From: DASPKM01 sp963817075
Lineage (GTDB): Bacteria > Bacteroidota > Bacteroidia > Chitinophagales > Chitinophagaceae
Length of the DNA stretch: 64,000 nucleotides
Direction of reading: 5' to 3'
NCBI GenBank assembly: GCA_963817075.1
Contig: CAWFMT010000007.1
Location: 124,001 to 188,000 of the forward strand
Below are positions 17,622 through 27,526 of this stretch, one piece after another. Position 1 is the first letter of the stretch, and every line of letters starts with the position of its first letter. The notes beneath the pieces were generated by a model that was given only the letters and a program-made list of their open reading frames with translations, searched no databases and had not been told where the DNA came from. The position numbers were made by a program, and so were the translations under genes.

Positions 17622-18456
17622 CAGGTTAATATGTCTTTTCTCTTAAACACAATTATAGCAAGACCATTAAATAAAACAATGTGAATAATAAGCATCACCC
17701 CGGATCTTAACACATTGTCATAATTCACCGGATCATTAAAAAAACCCTTCCATCCCAACATATGGCGAGTGAATAAATAAGGCTTGATTGAATTAAAAAA
17801 AGGCAACTCCATTGTGGAAAGGATCGTGAACAAAATGATAATGCACATGGTAGCAATGATTGGACCGATTGAATTTTCAGCAAAAACTGACATAAGAAAA
17901 GCGAGTGAAGCAACGGTGATCATAGCGATAGCTGCAAAGGCAAAAGCCCCGGCATATCTCCATAATACATCTGCTTCTCTAATATAATTGCCTTATCACT
18001 GCGCATAACAAGCAAATCATCCGAACCGAAAATCAGAAGTGATACAAAAAGGGAAAGGAACGCCATCCATACTAACAACAATAAAGTATAAATAACTGAT
18101 GCAAGAAATTTACTTATCATGATAGACGTCCTGCTCAGCGGTTTTGATAACAGCACGCGAATCGTCCCCATATTTGCTTCACCCGCAATGGCATCACCGG
18201 CAACAAGTGCAATCAGTAGAGGCACATGAATTAAGAGCATCTGTAATAATACAAAGCAGACAAAGTATCCATTTAAAAGATTACCGCTAATATCAAATCC
18301 TTTCAATGCCTGGAGAGCAAAATCGATATAGGCCTTTCCATCAACAAAAAAAGCAAGTTGAATTAGTGCAATAATAGCGGTGATGGCTGCAAAGCCTATA
18401 TAGGTCCTTGGACGCTTGAAAATCTTGAATAATTCAATTTGCAGCAATGTCCACAT
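17621..18456 (-). pseudogene. ABC transporter permease, single frameshift
   Basis: This is an ABC-2-type inner-membrane permease of about 278 residues with six hydrophobic segments, starting MWTLLQIELFKIFKRPRTYI at 18456. One open frame covers 17920-18456 and the other 17621-17970. They join through EADVLWRYAGAFAFAAIAM if one base is restored near 17970. The conserved GDAIAGEANMGTIRVLLSKP block links it to the copper/gliding-type ABC-2 permeases. It overlaps the ATPase gene by 23 bp. The single break may be sequence error. Confidence 0.8.
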
Positions 18457-19363
18457 GGCTTCCTGATGTAAGTGAAAGAAAATAATCTTCCAATGAATGC
18501 TTTGACGTAACTGAATGCACTTTAAATCCTTTTTCAACCAGCATTTGAACCAAGGCAGGTATTTCCTGCTGGTGTAATACCATTCCAAGTTTATTGTTAT
18601 GCAACCTGGGTTGCCGAATCCACTGCAGGTCCTTTAGTTCCGCCAAAGCAAGTCCTGGCTCTTCAACCTCTAACTCCAACATCGTTTTTTCAGGATCAAT
18701 TAATTCCTTTAAACTTCCTTCAACTACTTTCTTTCCTTTATCAATAATGAGAAGCCTATCCGAAATTTGTTCTATCTCAGTCAATAAATGTGACGATACA
18801 AAAATGGTCTTACCCAGGTCGCGACTTAAATGAATGATGAGATTGCGGATATCAGCGATTCCTTGGGGATCAAGTCCGTTAGTAGGTTCATCAAGAATAA
18901 TTAATTCCGGATCATTCACCAGGGCTACGGCTATGCCCAGCCGCTGCTTCATACCCTGAGAATAGGTTTTTACTTTACTTTGTGCGCGATCCGCGAGTCC
19001 CACCTTCTCCAGTTGTTTAATTAATTCTGTCTTAGTAAACTTTTTTCTGCTAAGCCTTGCAAAAATTGAAAGATTCTCAAGGGCAGTTAAATACTTGTAT
19101 AGGTCAGGTTTTTCAATGACGGCCCCAGTCTGTTTGAGGATTGAAATCATTTCTGACTTTAATTCCTTACCAAAGATTTCAATAACACCTTTAGTGGGTT
19201 TAACCAGTGTAAGAAGCATCCTGATGGTTGTTGATTTCCCTGCACCATTCTGGCCTAGAAAACCATAAACCTCACCTCTTTTTACTGTAAATGACAGGTC
19301 ATCAACCGCTTTTACCTCCTTAAACTGCTTTGTAAGGCCTGTTACCCTGATTACAGCGTCCAT
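18434..19363 (-). CDS. ABC transporter ATP-binding protein
   Basis: A 309-residue ATPase that energises the adjacent permease. Visible motifs: Walker A GQNGAGKST, Q-loop region around ILKQTGAVIEKP, signature YSQGMKQRLGIA, Walker B LIILDEPTNGLDPQ and switch His in VSSHLL. The C-terminal ~90 residues form the extra domain common in ABC-2 exporters. Operon order is ATPase, permease, LolA-like protein, all overlapping, which suggests a single export function. Substrate unknown. Confidence 0.9.
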   Translation of the reverse strand: MDAVIRVTGLTKQFKEVKAVDDLSFTVKRGEVYGFLGQNGAGKSTTIRMLLTLVKPTKGVIEIFGKELKSEMISILKQTGAVIEKPDLYKYLTALENLSIFARLSRKKFTKTELIKQLEKVGLADRAQSKVKTYSQGMKQRLGIAVALVNDPELIILDEPTNGLDPQGIADIRNLIIHLSRDLGKTIFVSSHLLTEIEQISDRLLIIDKGKKVVEGSLKELIDPEKTMLELEVEEPGLALAELKDLQWIRQPRLHNNKLGMVLHQQEIPALVQMLVEKGFKVHSVTSKHSLEDYFLSLTSGSHVDIAAN

Positions 19364-19706
19364 TTAGTAAATATCCGATAGGAAGAGCGGGAAAAATCAA
19401 AAGGTCACATATAATTATAACTTCTAAGAAGCGAAAAAAAATAAGGGCAATTGCTTGCATCAACAAGATGCGAATATTATTTTTGCTTCATCTCCACAAT
19501 CATCCTCTGACAATCCGTTACCCGCAAAACCGCTTTCAGCGCTGATTTTGCACCAGTTTCCAGAAGCACCGTTTAACCAATTCCTTTCAAAACATCTTCC
19601 CACTATCCCGAATTAAATTAGAATTCGCTAAGCATATTTTTCCCTCCTCTGAAAGCCTCGTCATACCTCGACGAAGTGTATTGCTTAATCTTCTGAAACA
19701 TTGAAA
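19364..19706. other. Intergenic region between divergent genes, nothing recognised
   Basis: About 340 bp separate the ABC ATPase gene from the T9SS gene. It is AT-rich at the left end and contains no ORF, repeat family member or clear promoter box that I can support. It should hold the promoters of both genes. Confidence 0.4.
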
Positions 19707-21149
19707 ATGAAAAAAGTCATTTTACCTCTTTTGCTTGCATTCGTATTACCATTCCTCTCCAGCTCTGCGCAGGCACAGGTCATCGAAAAATTTAATACTC
19801 GTCCGGGTGCGACCAATTTACCAGATATAAAGCCATGGCTCCAGAATCGGTGCTGGTTCTTTGTTGATATGGATGTAAATAATGGAAATTGGAATCCAGG
19901 TATAGAAGGAGATGGTGCAATGGTATCAGGAGCGACTTCAACTTCTGAACAGGGTACAGGCATTTACACCCCATATCTTGATTTAGCAGGAAACCTTACA
20001 GTTTCATTCTCATACAAATTCAACAACTCTGCATCTCATCGCCGCTGGCTTAAATTATACCTGATAGATTTTGAGAATAATATTCATTCGTTGCTTGACA
20101 GTGTAGAATTGGATAACAGGAATAACACTACAACATATACTTATAATAAATCTTTCAACAATGTTCCTTCCGGAGGATTCAAACTTTTCATAAACTATCA
20201 GGGCATTGGCGGATCAACAAGGATTGGAATTGATAATATTCAAATCGCTCAATCCCTTCTTTATACGAGCGGTTGCAATGATGCTCCAATTGCTGTTGAT
20301 GACATTATTGGTGGAGCGTCAAATCATACAGCTTCGGGATATTTATGTTCGAACGACTATGATCCAAATGGAGATTATTTCACTTGTTATATCACCTCTA
20401 ACTCAGCTGATGGAATTGTGAATATGAATTCCGATGGTTCATTCAGTTTTTCTCCCAATCCTGGTTTTGCAGGATCCTCCACTACCTTCACCTACCAGGT
20501 TTGCGACAATGGATTCAGTCCTCTTTGCAGCAATACCGCTACCGCAACAATAAATTTTCCTGCTGCAGGAATGCTACCAGCCAAATTGATAGAGTTCATA
20601 GCCAGCGTAAATGATGAAAGGACTGTAAACATCCGATGGACAACTACAGTTGAACAAGGAAGCGAGAGATTTGAAATTGAGCGCAGCCTGGATGGTGGAA
20701 ATTTTCAAAAAATTGGGGTAGTAAAGGCAGCCGGAACATCAGGAACCAAAACACCTTATAGTTTTAATGATAAACTGTCGGCATCCACAGCCAATAAGAA
20801 AGATGTTTATTATCGCCTCAGATTAGTAGATGTTAATAGTCGCGCGGAAATCTCGAAAGTTCTGATCGTCCGACTTTTCAGATCTGAGTCAACAAGAATG
20901 ATTTCAGTAACTCCGAACCCGGTAAAGAACGATATCAATGTGCAGGTGCAACTGAAGGAGAATTCTTACATAGTAATGAAGATTACAAACAATGTAGGTA
21001 CTGAAGTGATGCGGAAATCTCTACGTGGAAATGCAGGTTATAATGTATTCGCAATTGATGGTACTGGAAGTTTGCAACCCGGAGCTTACATGCTTGAGAT
21101 AATTATCAATAGCAATGAACGAATGACTACCAAACTAATTAAAAACTAG
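19707..21149 (+). CDS. Secreted T9SS type A sorting domain protein with Ig/cadherin-like domain
   Basis: A 480-residue exported protein. The signal peptide is MKKVILPLLLAFVLPFLSSS, cut near AQAQ. The first ~180 residues resemble a jelly-roll (YLDLAGNLTVSFSYKFNN). A cadherin/VCBS-like repeat starts at APIAVDDIIGGASNH with the linked element SNDYDPNGD. A FnIII-like segment (FEIERSLDGGNFQKIG) and a Por sorting domain (VTPNPVKNDINVQVQL) end the protein. The ATG at 19707 is preferred over a TTG two codons earlier. Adhesive or carbohydrate-binding surface role inferred. Confidence 0.87.
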   Translation: MKKVILPLLLAFVLPFLSSSAQAQVIEKFNTRPGATNLPDIKPWLQNRCWFFVDMDVNNGNWNPGIEGDGAMVSGATSTSEQGTGIYTPYLDLAGNLTVSFSYKFNNSASHRRWLKLYLIDFENNIHSLLDSVELDNRNNTTTYTYNKSFNNVPSGGFKLFINYQGIGGSTRIGIDNIQIAQSLLYTSGCNDAPIAVDDIIGGASNHTASGYLCSNDYDPNGDYFTCYITSNSADGIVNMNSDGSFSFSPNPGFAGSSTTFTYQVCDNGFSPLCSNTATATINFPAAGMLPAKLIEFIASVNDERTVNIRWTTTVEQGSERFEIERSLDGGNFQKIGVVKAAGTSGTKTPYSFNDKLSASTANKKDVYYRLRLVDVNSRAEISKVLIVRLFRSESTRMISVTPNPVKNDINVQVQLKENSYIVMKITNNVGTEVMRKSLRGNAGYNVFAIDGTGSLQPGAYMLEIIINSNERMTTKLIKN

Positions 21150-21182
21150 CTTTTTTCTTTGTGGTTCAGAGGTAACAATAAG

Positions 21183-21207
21183 ACTCCCGGCAACGGGAGT
21201 TTTTTAT
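21183..21207 (+). terminator. Intrinsic terminator after the T9SS gene
   Basis: The stem actcccg / cgggagt with a gcaa loop is followed by six Ts. It lies 33 bp past the stop at 21149 and overlaps the stop codon of the convergent regulator gene. Confidence 0.8.
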
Positions 21208-21497
21208 TTCTGATTACCCAGGTAGGATTGAAGGTTTTTTACATAGTCTTCAAATGCCTTAATTCCCTCAGGCCTGATCTTGCAAATAGTTTGAGGATAA
21301 TTATCCTTGAATTGCTTTTGCACATCAATATAGCTGGCCTCTTTCAATTTCTGAATTTGAACGCTCAGGTTTCCCGCTGTAGAATTCGTTTTTTCGCGAA
21401 TGAAAGTAAACTCCGCCTCACGGACGCTGATCAGCAATGACATTACGGCCAGTCTGAGTTGTGAATGCAATATAGGGTCAAGCTCTTTGAATTCCAT
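21204..21497 (-). CDS. Winged-helix transcriptional regulator (HTH_34/MarR-like)
   Basis: A 97-residue single-domain DNA-binding protein. LRLAVMSLLISVREAEFTFI and NSTAGNLSVQIQKLKEASYI form the helix-turn-helix, and YIDVQKQFKDNYPQTICKI the wing, as in the small PF13601-type regulators of Bacteroidota. It lies 9 bp after two paralogous membrane protein genes on the same strand, a recurring association in which the regulator probably controls its own operon. No inducer-binding domain is present. Confidence 0.82.
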   Translation of the reverse strand: MEFKELDPILHSQLRLAVMSLLISVREAEFTFIREKTNSTAGNLSVQIQKLKEASYIDVQKQFKDNYPQTICKIRPEGIKAFEDYVKNLQSYLGNQK

Positions 21498-21506
21498 CGC
21501 CGCTCC

Positions 21507-22121
21507 TTAGTTGATAACTTTCATTTTTTTTGCGTGCTGCCTCCTGAGAATATATCCCGGAATTATATACCCGATAAAAACAGCAATTGCTGTGATAAGC
21601 ATATCATATTTGAACTCCTGGTTTATGAAAATAGCAATGGCCCCGGCCCAATTGATAACAGCTCCGATGAATAAGGGCCGGAACTTTAGCGCACCACCCT
21701 GTACAAGCATCAGGAATGCGTATACCATTAAAAAATATCCAAAGCCTTCATTAGGATGAACCGCATCTGGTATGTTCATAGAAATTATGATCACGAAGAT
21801 GCAAATGCTGAAGGCGATATCTACATACCTTAATATGTCATCAACATAGGTCCTGACCCTTGTACTTCTGCCATCACGAATAACCTGATAAACCATCAAT
21901 GGAATCGCAATCAATCCAAAAGCATTCCATCCAATAAAGAGATAACTTGACTCAACACTCGCCAGGAAAAAAGTGGAAAGCGATGCAAGGAAGATCATCC
22001 AGCCCCATAGTAACCAACCTAATCCATTATCCTGAATCTCATGCTTGGCCTGAACGATCATCTGATTGATAAGATCAAGGCTTTCGTGTTCGGTTAATTT
22101 TCTCTCTTCCATATCAGACAT
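21507..22121 (-). CDS. Conserved membrane protein, paralogue of the adjacent upstream gene
   Basis: A 204-residue inner-membrane protein. A soluble N-terminal helix with the motif ESLDLINQMIVQAKHEIQDN precedes about five membrane segments, beginning GLGWLLWGWMIFLASLSTFF and ending with a cytoplasmic RRQHAKKMK tail. The gene upstream encodes the same architecture. The two overlap by 8 bp. I recognise the arrangement (regulator plus small membrane proteins) but not a function. Confidence 0.75.
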   Translation of the reverse strand: MSDMEERKLTEHESLDLINQMIVQAKHEIQDNGLGWLLWGWMIFLASLSTFFLASVESSYLFIGWNAFGLIAIPLMVYQVIRDGRSTRVRTYVDDILRYVDIAFSICIFVIIISMNIPDAVHPNEGFGYFLMVYAFLMLVQGGALKFRPLFIGAVINWAGAIAIFINQEFKYDMLITAIAVFIGYIIPGYILRRQHAKKMKVIN

Positions 22122-22725
22122 TTACTTTTTTGTATTTCGCTCTCAGCAGATATCCCGGGATGATCCATGCAATAATCATAGCATCTGATAACAATAACAA
22201 TTGATAATCGTAGGGAACGAAGAGCGTTGTAATAGAAAGCACCCAGCATCCAATTCCACCGATCATCAGCGGTTTGAATTTTATAATAACGCCTGACAAA
22301 AATGTTGGCATTCCATATAAGGCAAGGAAAACCGGGCTAATCATCTTGTAATAATTTTCACCAAGTTCTCTACCGAATAAAAATCCAAATAAGAACATCA
22401 TCACTATAAATACCAACCAGACGTATCCTATAATATGATCTGTATAAGTCCTGACTCTTTCACGTTTTTTTTCCCTGTACAGATAGATCATCTGATAAAT
22501 AAATACTACCCAGGTGAACATCCACACCATTGGGTGATATTTATAATGAAAAACCGACATCAAAACAAACTGCGCCAATGAACACAAAAACACAGTCCAG
22601 CCCCAGACAAGGTATAAATGCCCGTTATCGCTGAAGTTATTCTTAGCTGTTTCGATCATCGAATGGATCACCGACAAACTTTGCTGCGGCGAGAATTCCT
22701 GATTTGAAATTTTATCCTGGTCCAT
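22114..22725 (-). CDS. Conserved membrane protein, first gene of regulator operon
   Basis: A 203-residue inner-membrane protein parallel to its downstream neighbour: the N-terminal helix QSLSVIHSMIETAKNNFSDN is followed by YLVWGWTVFLCSLAQFVLM and four more hydrophobic stretches, ending in GYLLRAKYKKVNV. The two proteins align from end to end, pointing to an old tandem duplication. Possibly a heteromeric membrane sensor or stress-related pair with the winged-helix regulator; this is inference from context only. Confidence 0.75.
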   Translation of the reverse strand: MDQDKISNQEFSPQQSLSVIHSMIETAKNNFSDNGHLYLVWGWTVFLCSLAQFVLMSVFHYKYHPMVWMFTWVVFIYQMIYLYREKKRERVRTYTDHIIGYVWLVFIVMMFLFGFLFGRELGENYYKMISPVFLALYGMPTFLSGVIIKFKPLMIGGIGCWVLSITTLFVPYDYQLLLLSDAMIIAWIIPGYLLRAKYKKVNV

Positions 22726-22827
22726 TTGTTAGGCTTTAAAACCTGCCGTCAAACAGGTAAGACCGGAAAATATTCCCCGTCTGACGTGTGAATCTGTTTC
22801 CAGCGGCATGATATGCAAATCTTTCAA

Positions 22828-23469
22828 TCAATTGGTTTGCGAAAGAAAATAGTTAGTCGCACCTTTTCCCCATGATGGATGCAACTCTGTTGCTGGCTTA
22901 AATTTTTCAAACATCTCCAATGCTTTTTGCAACAAAACTTTTGCAGGTCCCTTCCCACCACCAAACTGTTCAGGTGTAAATAAAGCTGCTTGTCCTTCCA
23001 GATAAACGGGACGGGGATTGGTAGGATCAAGTGATTTGGCCTTAGTTATATTCTCGCTTGAAGTCTGACCGTACTGCATCCACCTGCTCTGAGGATCCAC
23101 CATCATATGCGCGGAAGCGACCATGCTTTTAATCACACAGGTTTCCGAATTCTCTCCACCATTCAATTCTTCTGCTTTCTTTATCAGAACCTCGGCTTTG
23201 TCAGCAATACCATCGGTTTTGCTTTTATCTGGTTCCATATAGGCGTTCATTACTGTGCAATAGGAAGCATAATAATATGGCAACCATTGTGTTTTTTCTG
23301 CCTCCGCAATGCGTTGGAAGTTGTTGGCCAGTTCTGCATAGCCGCCAGCATCACGGGTTGAATCAAGCCTGGAAATATTGGCTTTCATAGCACTGCTAAA
23401 TTTTTCAGACTGCGCGTTAAGCAGAACGCTGCACAAGACTGCGATTGCAAATACAAATAATTGTTTCAT
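22828..23469 (-). CDS. Secreted helical (TPR-like) protein
   Basis: A 213-residue protein with signal peptide MKQLFVFAIAVLCSVLLNAQ. The body is helical with TPR-like helix pairs: YAELANNFQRIAEAEKTQWL, ADKAEVLIKKAEELNGGENS, and AKVLLQKALEMFEKFKPATE near the C-terminus. It ends WGKGATNYFLSQ. Members of this family occur widely in Bacteroidota without known function. It lies 24 bp downstream of the 2TM gene, same strand, so likely co-transcribed. Confidence 0.72.
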   Translation of the reverse strand: MKQLFVFAIAVLCSVLLNAQSEKFSSAMKANISRLDSTRDAGGYAELANNFQRIAEAEKTQWLPYYYASYCTVMNAYMEPDKSKTDGIADKAEVLIKKAEELNGGENSETCVIKSMVASAHMMVDPQSRWMQYGQTSSENITKAKSLDPTNPRPVYLEGQAALFTPEQFGGGKGPAKVLLQKALEMFEKFKPATELHPSWGKGATNYFLSQTN

Positions 23470-23493
23470 CGTTTTTTTTATTATAAGTGTTTA

Positions 23494-23787
23494 TTAATTT
23501 TTTTTGTTCCTTAAGAGCTTATCATACTCTCGGTCAACCATGGTGTTTTTATGAAATACATAGGCACCCATGAAATGAAAGAAGAGCCCAACTCCCCATC
23601 CTACTGTTGGCCAAATTGCCCAGGGAAAACCACCGCTGGAATGATCTCTTCCTGTGAGATACCATATAACCCAAAAGAATGGTACTATAATAAGGTAGGT
23701 TGAAAGATGTGATTTGAATCCAGCTCTTTTTTTTGCAAGCTCCCAAAGTTCCGGGTCTTTGTTAGGAGGTGTAGTGTACTCTTCCAT
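23494..23787 (-). CDS. 2TM domain protein
   Basis: A 97-residue membrane protein matching the 2TM domain pattern: a charged N-terminus (DPELWELAKKRAGFKSHL), two hydrophobic helices (YLIIVPFFWVIWYLTG and WPTVGWGVGLFFHFMGAYVF) separated by a Gly/Trp-rich turn, and a basic tail (REYDKLLRNKKN). In Bacteroidota this domain also occurs fused to LytTR regulators and histidine kinases. Role unknown. Confidence 0.85.
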   Translation of the reverse strand: MEEYTTPPNKDPELWELAKKRAGFKSHLSTYLIIVPFFWVIWYLTGRDHSSGGFPWAIWPTVGWGVGLFFHFMGAYVFHKNTMVDREYDKLLRNKKN

Positions 23788-23819
23788 TTTGTTTGATTGA
23801 AAAGGTTATAAATGTTTGT

Positions 23820-26057
23820 TTATAGATTACTATTGATGACATCCTCAGTTCTATCCACTCCAAAACTTAAGAAGCATCCGAAGAAAAAGAACCTTTTAGC
23901 AATAGGGTTGATCGCTTGTTTGATCATTCCATTATTGGAATAGTTATAACCAAACACCTGATTATTCCCCAGCACGTTGGTCACCGAGAATACGAATACT
24001 GTAAATCTGTTAGCTCCTTGTTTGTTGATATTTGGTAAATAGTTTATACTCACACTTAGACTATGATATGGAATGGTTTTACCCTGGTCGTAAATCTTGT
24101 ATTTACCCTCAGTATTGTTATACCTGATATTATAGTAAGGTCTTCCTGAGGAATAAGTATAGGACCCATTCACCATGCTTTTTAGCTTGGTCACAAATTT
24201 CTTTACTACGAGAGAGGCAGTGTGATTTGCAGCAAAATTTGGTTGAATGGATGATGGATAGTTCAGGAAATCACGCTTTGTATCCAGGTAGGAATAAGAA
24301 ATCCAGTAATCGAAATTTTTAATACTCTTTCTGTCCCTCCAGAAAAGTTCAAATCCTTTTGCATCGCCAAATCCACGATTTGATGTATCAGCTTCTGTCT
24401 TGATCAGATTGTTGTATTTCTTATAGAAAATTTCAGTTCTGAGAGTATAGTCACGACTTACTTTTTGGTAGTTGAGTATATAGTGTGTGGCTTTTGAATA
24501 GTCGAGATTATTTTGGAATAAGAGGATTTGCCTGTCAGGTTTCTGATAAAAAATTCCATAGGCCATTGATACCTGGCCTTTCTCTCCAACCTTATATGCA
24601 AGTGCCAGACGAGGAACAATGTTGGACTTTCCAAGGATGGATGAGTGTTCAATTCTGGTTCCGATTTTCGCTGCCAGCGCATTTGTAAAATATATGTCAG
24701 CTTCAGCAAATCCTGCTTTGAAATGATCATCGGCCTTGATCCTGGCGTTAGTAACATAGGGATTGCTGAAATCAGATTTATCTCTGCTGAATAAATACTC
24801 ACCACCAAACTGAAACGTACTGAAACCTGATAAGCCTTCTTTCAAAAACAATTTTCCCTTGGCACAGACTTGCATTGAAATAAGAGTGAAATTTTTTGAC
24901 TCATAATGGCTCACCAAGGTTTTGCTTAATGTTCTCACTATTTAGAAGTTCCTGATCAATATTGTCAGTATTGGTCTGATACGACAGACCAATATTCAGT
25001 TTCCAGTTTTTTCCAAGTCTTTTCTTTCCATGAAAGATTTGATAGACATTGAAATTTTTTAATCCAAATGCATCCTTCAAGCGGCAGAATCAATGTCAGA
25101 TCTTCTTAGACCTAGCTTACTCCCATTGAAATATCCGTAGATACTTGAGCATCCCGGTTTTTGAGGTCTTCATCCGGAAATTAGTTTCTATATTATGGAA
25201 TTGCGGGACGCGGAAATAGTCAGGTTTTTGTTTTACAACCTTGAAGTAGGGAAGCAGATTGGTATAGGAGTAACCAATACCCCAACTTGCAGATTTAGCT
25301 TTATTCAGTTTTTGAAGTCCGCCACTTAATCCAACAGTTGAAATCCCAAGGCTTGCGCTGCTTCTGTCTGGAATATCAACAGACTCCAGGATCAGCACTG
25401 ATGATAATGCCTGTCCGTAAAGTGCAGAATATCCTCCAGAGCTAAAAACAGTTCCTTTAAAAATGAAAGGATTGAATCGACCGCGTTGGGCAATATCTGG
25501 AACCGTGCTTAAATAAAAATTATTCACCATAGTGCCATCAATAAAAGCCTTGGATTCCTGGGCAGTACCACCTCTTACAAAAAGGCCTTCATTTTCTCCA
25601 ATCTGCTGGGTGCCGGGAAGGGTGCGAATTGCTGCAGTAATATCAGCATTAGCACTTGCCGTTGTTACAATATCAATAGGATTAAGAACAGTTGCCCTCT
25701 TTGTATCACTTGCCTCGAACGTACCGGCAGAGACAACAACTGCTTTCAGTTCGTTTGGTTCTTCTTTTAAGATAATGTCAAATTGCAAGTTGGGCTTTGT
25801 CGAGTATCACTACCTGTTCAATCATTTTATAGCCGATGGAAGTGATCAAAAGGGTCTGCTGGCCTTTTTCTGATGTCCGAAACTTGTAATTCCCTGAAGA
25901 ATCGGAAGTTCCTCCATCATAGCTATCTTTTATACTGACGCTGGCACCAGCAACTGGCTTTCCTCTATTGATCTTTTACCTTTCCAACTAGTTGAGTTTG
26001 TGCTCTTGGCATCAGACTTACCAGGCAAAGAACACATAAGACCATCAACCCTTTCAT
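23820..26057 (-). pseudogene. TonB-dependent outer-membrane receptor, multiple frameshifts
   Basis: A receptor of about 745 residues is recoverable in pieces. The signal peptide MKGLMVLCVLCLVSLMPRAQ starts at 26057. A carboxypeptidase-regulatory-type domain follows (GKPVAGASVSIKDS ... YKFRTSEKGQQTLLITSIGY), then a plug domain (AAIRTLPGTQQIGENEGLFV) and beta-barrel strands through ITNVLGNNQVFGYNYSNNG, ending at 23820. Frame changes fall near 25975, 25800, 25130, 25075 and 24905. Barrel sequence continues properly after each, so sequence error is possible. It is preceded by the broken secreted gene at 26186. Confidence 0.85.
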
Positions 26058-26137
26058 TTTTCATAAATTTGACTCAAATATAGAGTAGTTTATTTCATAA
26101 ACCAAATATATTTTATAGATTTTTTAAAAAAAAAATA

Positions 26138-26178
26138 GCCTCCCTGTAGAAACAGGAAGGCGTTTGTTGATCGTACCC
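26138..26178 (-). terminator. Hairpin with GTTTCTAC loop plus GTTGATCGTACCC motif (copy 1)
   Basis: On the minus strand gccttcctgtttctacagggaggc folds with a single wobble and is followed by tattttttttttt, an intrinsic terminator for the gene at 26186. Directly before it lies gggtacgatcaac (26166-26178), shared with 27706 and 28464. Confidence 0.75.
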
Positions 26179-26185
26179 TTTAAAA

Positions 26186-27526
26186 AAATAGTTTTAACGA
26201 TTATTACTGAAACTCTTTCAGTCAGCATTTCTTCTGCTGTATAGGCCTTGAAGAGGTAGGTACCTTTATTATAAGTCTTGCATGTTGAATACTTCGGTCT
26301 GGCTTGCCGAATTCACCATCAGGCGCTTAATCATTAAGCCTGAGATATCATACAGTTCGTAGATCACTTTCTTATTCTGCCAGCTTTCTGGTATAGTTAT
26401 ACGCATCTCCTGAACTACAGGGTTTGGAAAGAGCTGTAAAATAGATTGACCTTTTACTGTTGCGCCAAGCTTGATCATTCTGATTGGCGAATATTCCAGC
26501 TTACCATCCAGGTCAACCATCTTCAGACGATAATAAAGAACTGCTGTGTTGCTTGATACTACATCATTAAATGAATAAGACTTCGATGATATCTGAATTT
26601 CCCTCGGTGAATATTATTCCTGCATCAGTGTATTCAGATCCGTTATCGCTTCTCTCGATGGAGAAATGACTAACATTTTTTTCCTGAGCGGTTGTCCATG
26701 CTAGTTTCACCTGTTTGTTTTGCACTGAGGCAGTGAATGAAGAAAGCTTCACAGGAAGAGTTGAAACTGGTGCAGTGTAATTGAAGGTCCTGAACCAAAG
26801 TGAATACATTCTGTCGCCCGCGTTGGAACTTCCAGAACCAGTACTTTGACCACCAATCCTGAAATTCAGTCTTGCTGGAGCTTACGTAATGCAAGGTCGT
26901 CATCACTTTTGTTGCACCAGTATCAATGTCAGCAGCATTCTACCGGTCCAAGGAATTTGTTATCTGGGGTTAATAATCCAAGTAAGAAGATCTGTCACTA
27001 GATGAAACAGTCAAAGCAATTGGAGTTTCAAGAATGTAAGATTGAGGCTTGTAAAAAGTGATGTACTCGCGCAGCGCCTGTCCATCTCCATCGATGTCTA
27101 ATCCTGTTACGTCAAAGCTTTGAACAGTTGATGCGGTATTTGTTCCTTTTTACAAAGCAGAGGTCAAATTCCATCCACCAGCTAACAAACCAATAACATT
27201 TCCATCGTTATACTCAACCCTTGGTTGGAATGCACGATCCCATCCATGACTATTGTAGTCGATGGTTTTGAGTTTTACTTTGCTATCAGATCTTAATTGA
27301 TCTTCAGCAAAGCATCTACATTTGGCCGGACACTTTTAAAACGATAGACTGCTCCATCTGCCCGGTCAGTGCCGGTTTCAAGTTTAGGATCAGTAAATAC
27401 GAGTTCCTGTGCAATTACAGGAAAGGATAGACTGATGGCAACCAGGAGGGCCAACAGCTTTTGCTTTTTGATCAGCACGAAAGGTAACCTAACTCTTACC
27501 TTAGGGCCGAGATACAACCGTTTCAT
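26186..27526 (-). pseudogene. Secreted T9SS protein, paralogue of 28865-30208, multiple frameshifts
   Basis: A ~445-residue relative of the intact protein at 28865 is spread over several frames. The N-terminus and signal (KLLALLVAISLSFPVIAQ) are followed by LVFTDPKLETGTDRADGAVY and VRPNVDALLKI. The middle is split into short pieces. Then come VSTLPVKLSSFTASVQNKQV, FSIERSDNGSEYTDAGIIF and the sorting domain (FPNPVVQEMRITIPESWQNK, AYTAEEM). At least five breaks are needed, one plausibly in the A7 run at 26182-26188 near the stop. It could be an error-rich patch, since the neighbouring TonB gene is damaged similarly. Confidence 0.78.

Noticed and set aside
16920..19363. Gliding motility GldA-GldF-GldG type ABC transporter
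   Set aside because: The ATPase and permease are generic ABC-2 type, and a GldG-like gene is absent; the LolA-like partner points elsewhere.
22738..22757. Terminator hairpin (acctg...caggt) between 22725 and 22828
   Set aside because: The stem is only five base pairs and the U-tract is weak, so I do not list it as a feature.
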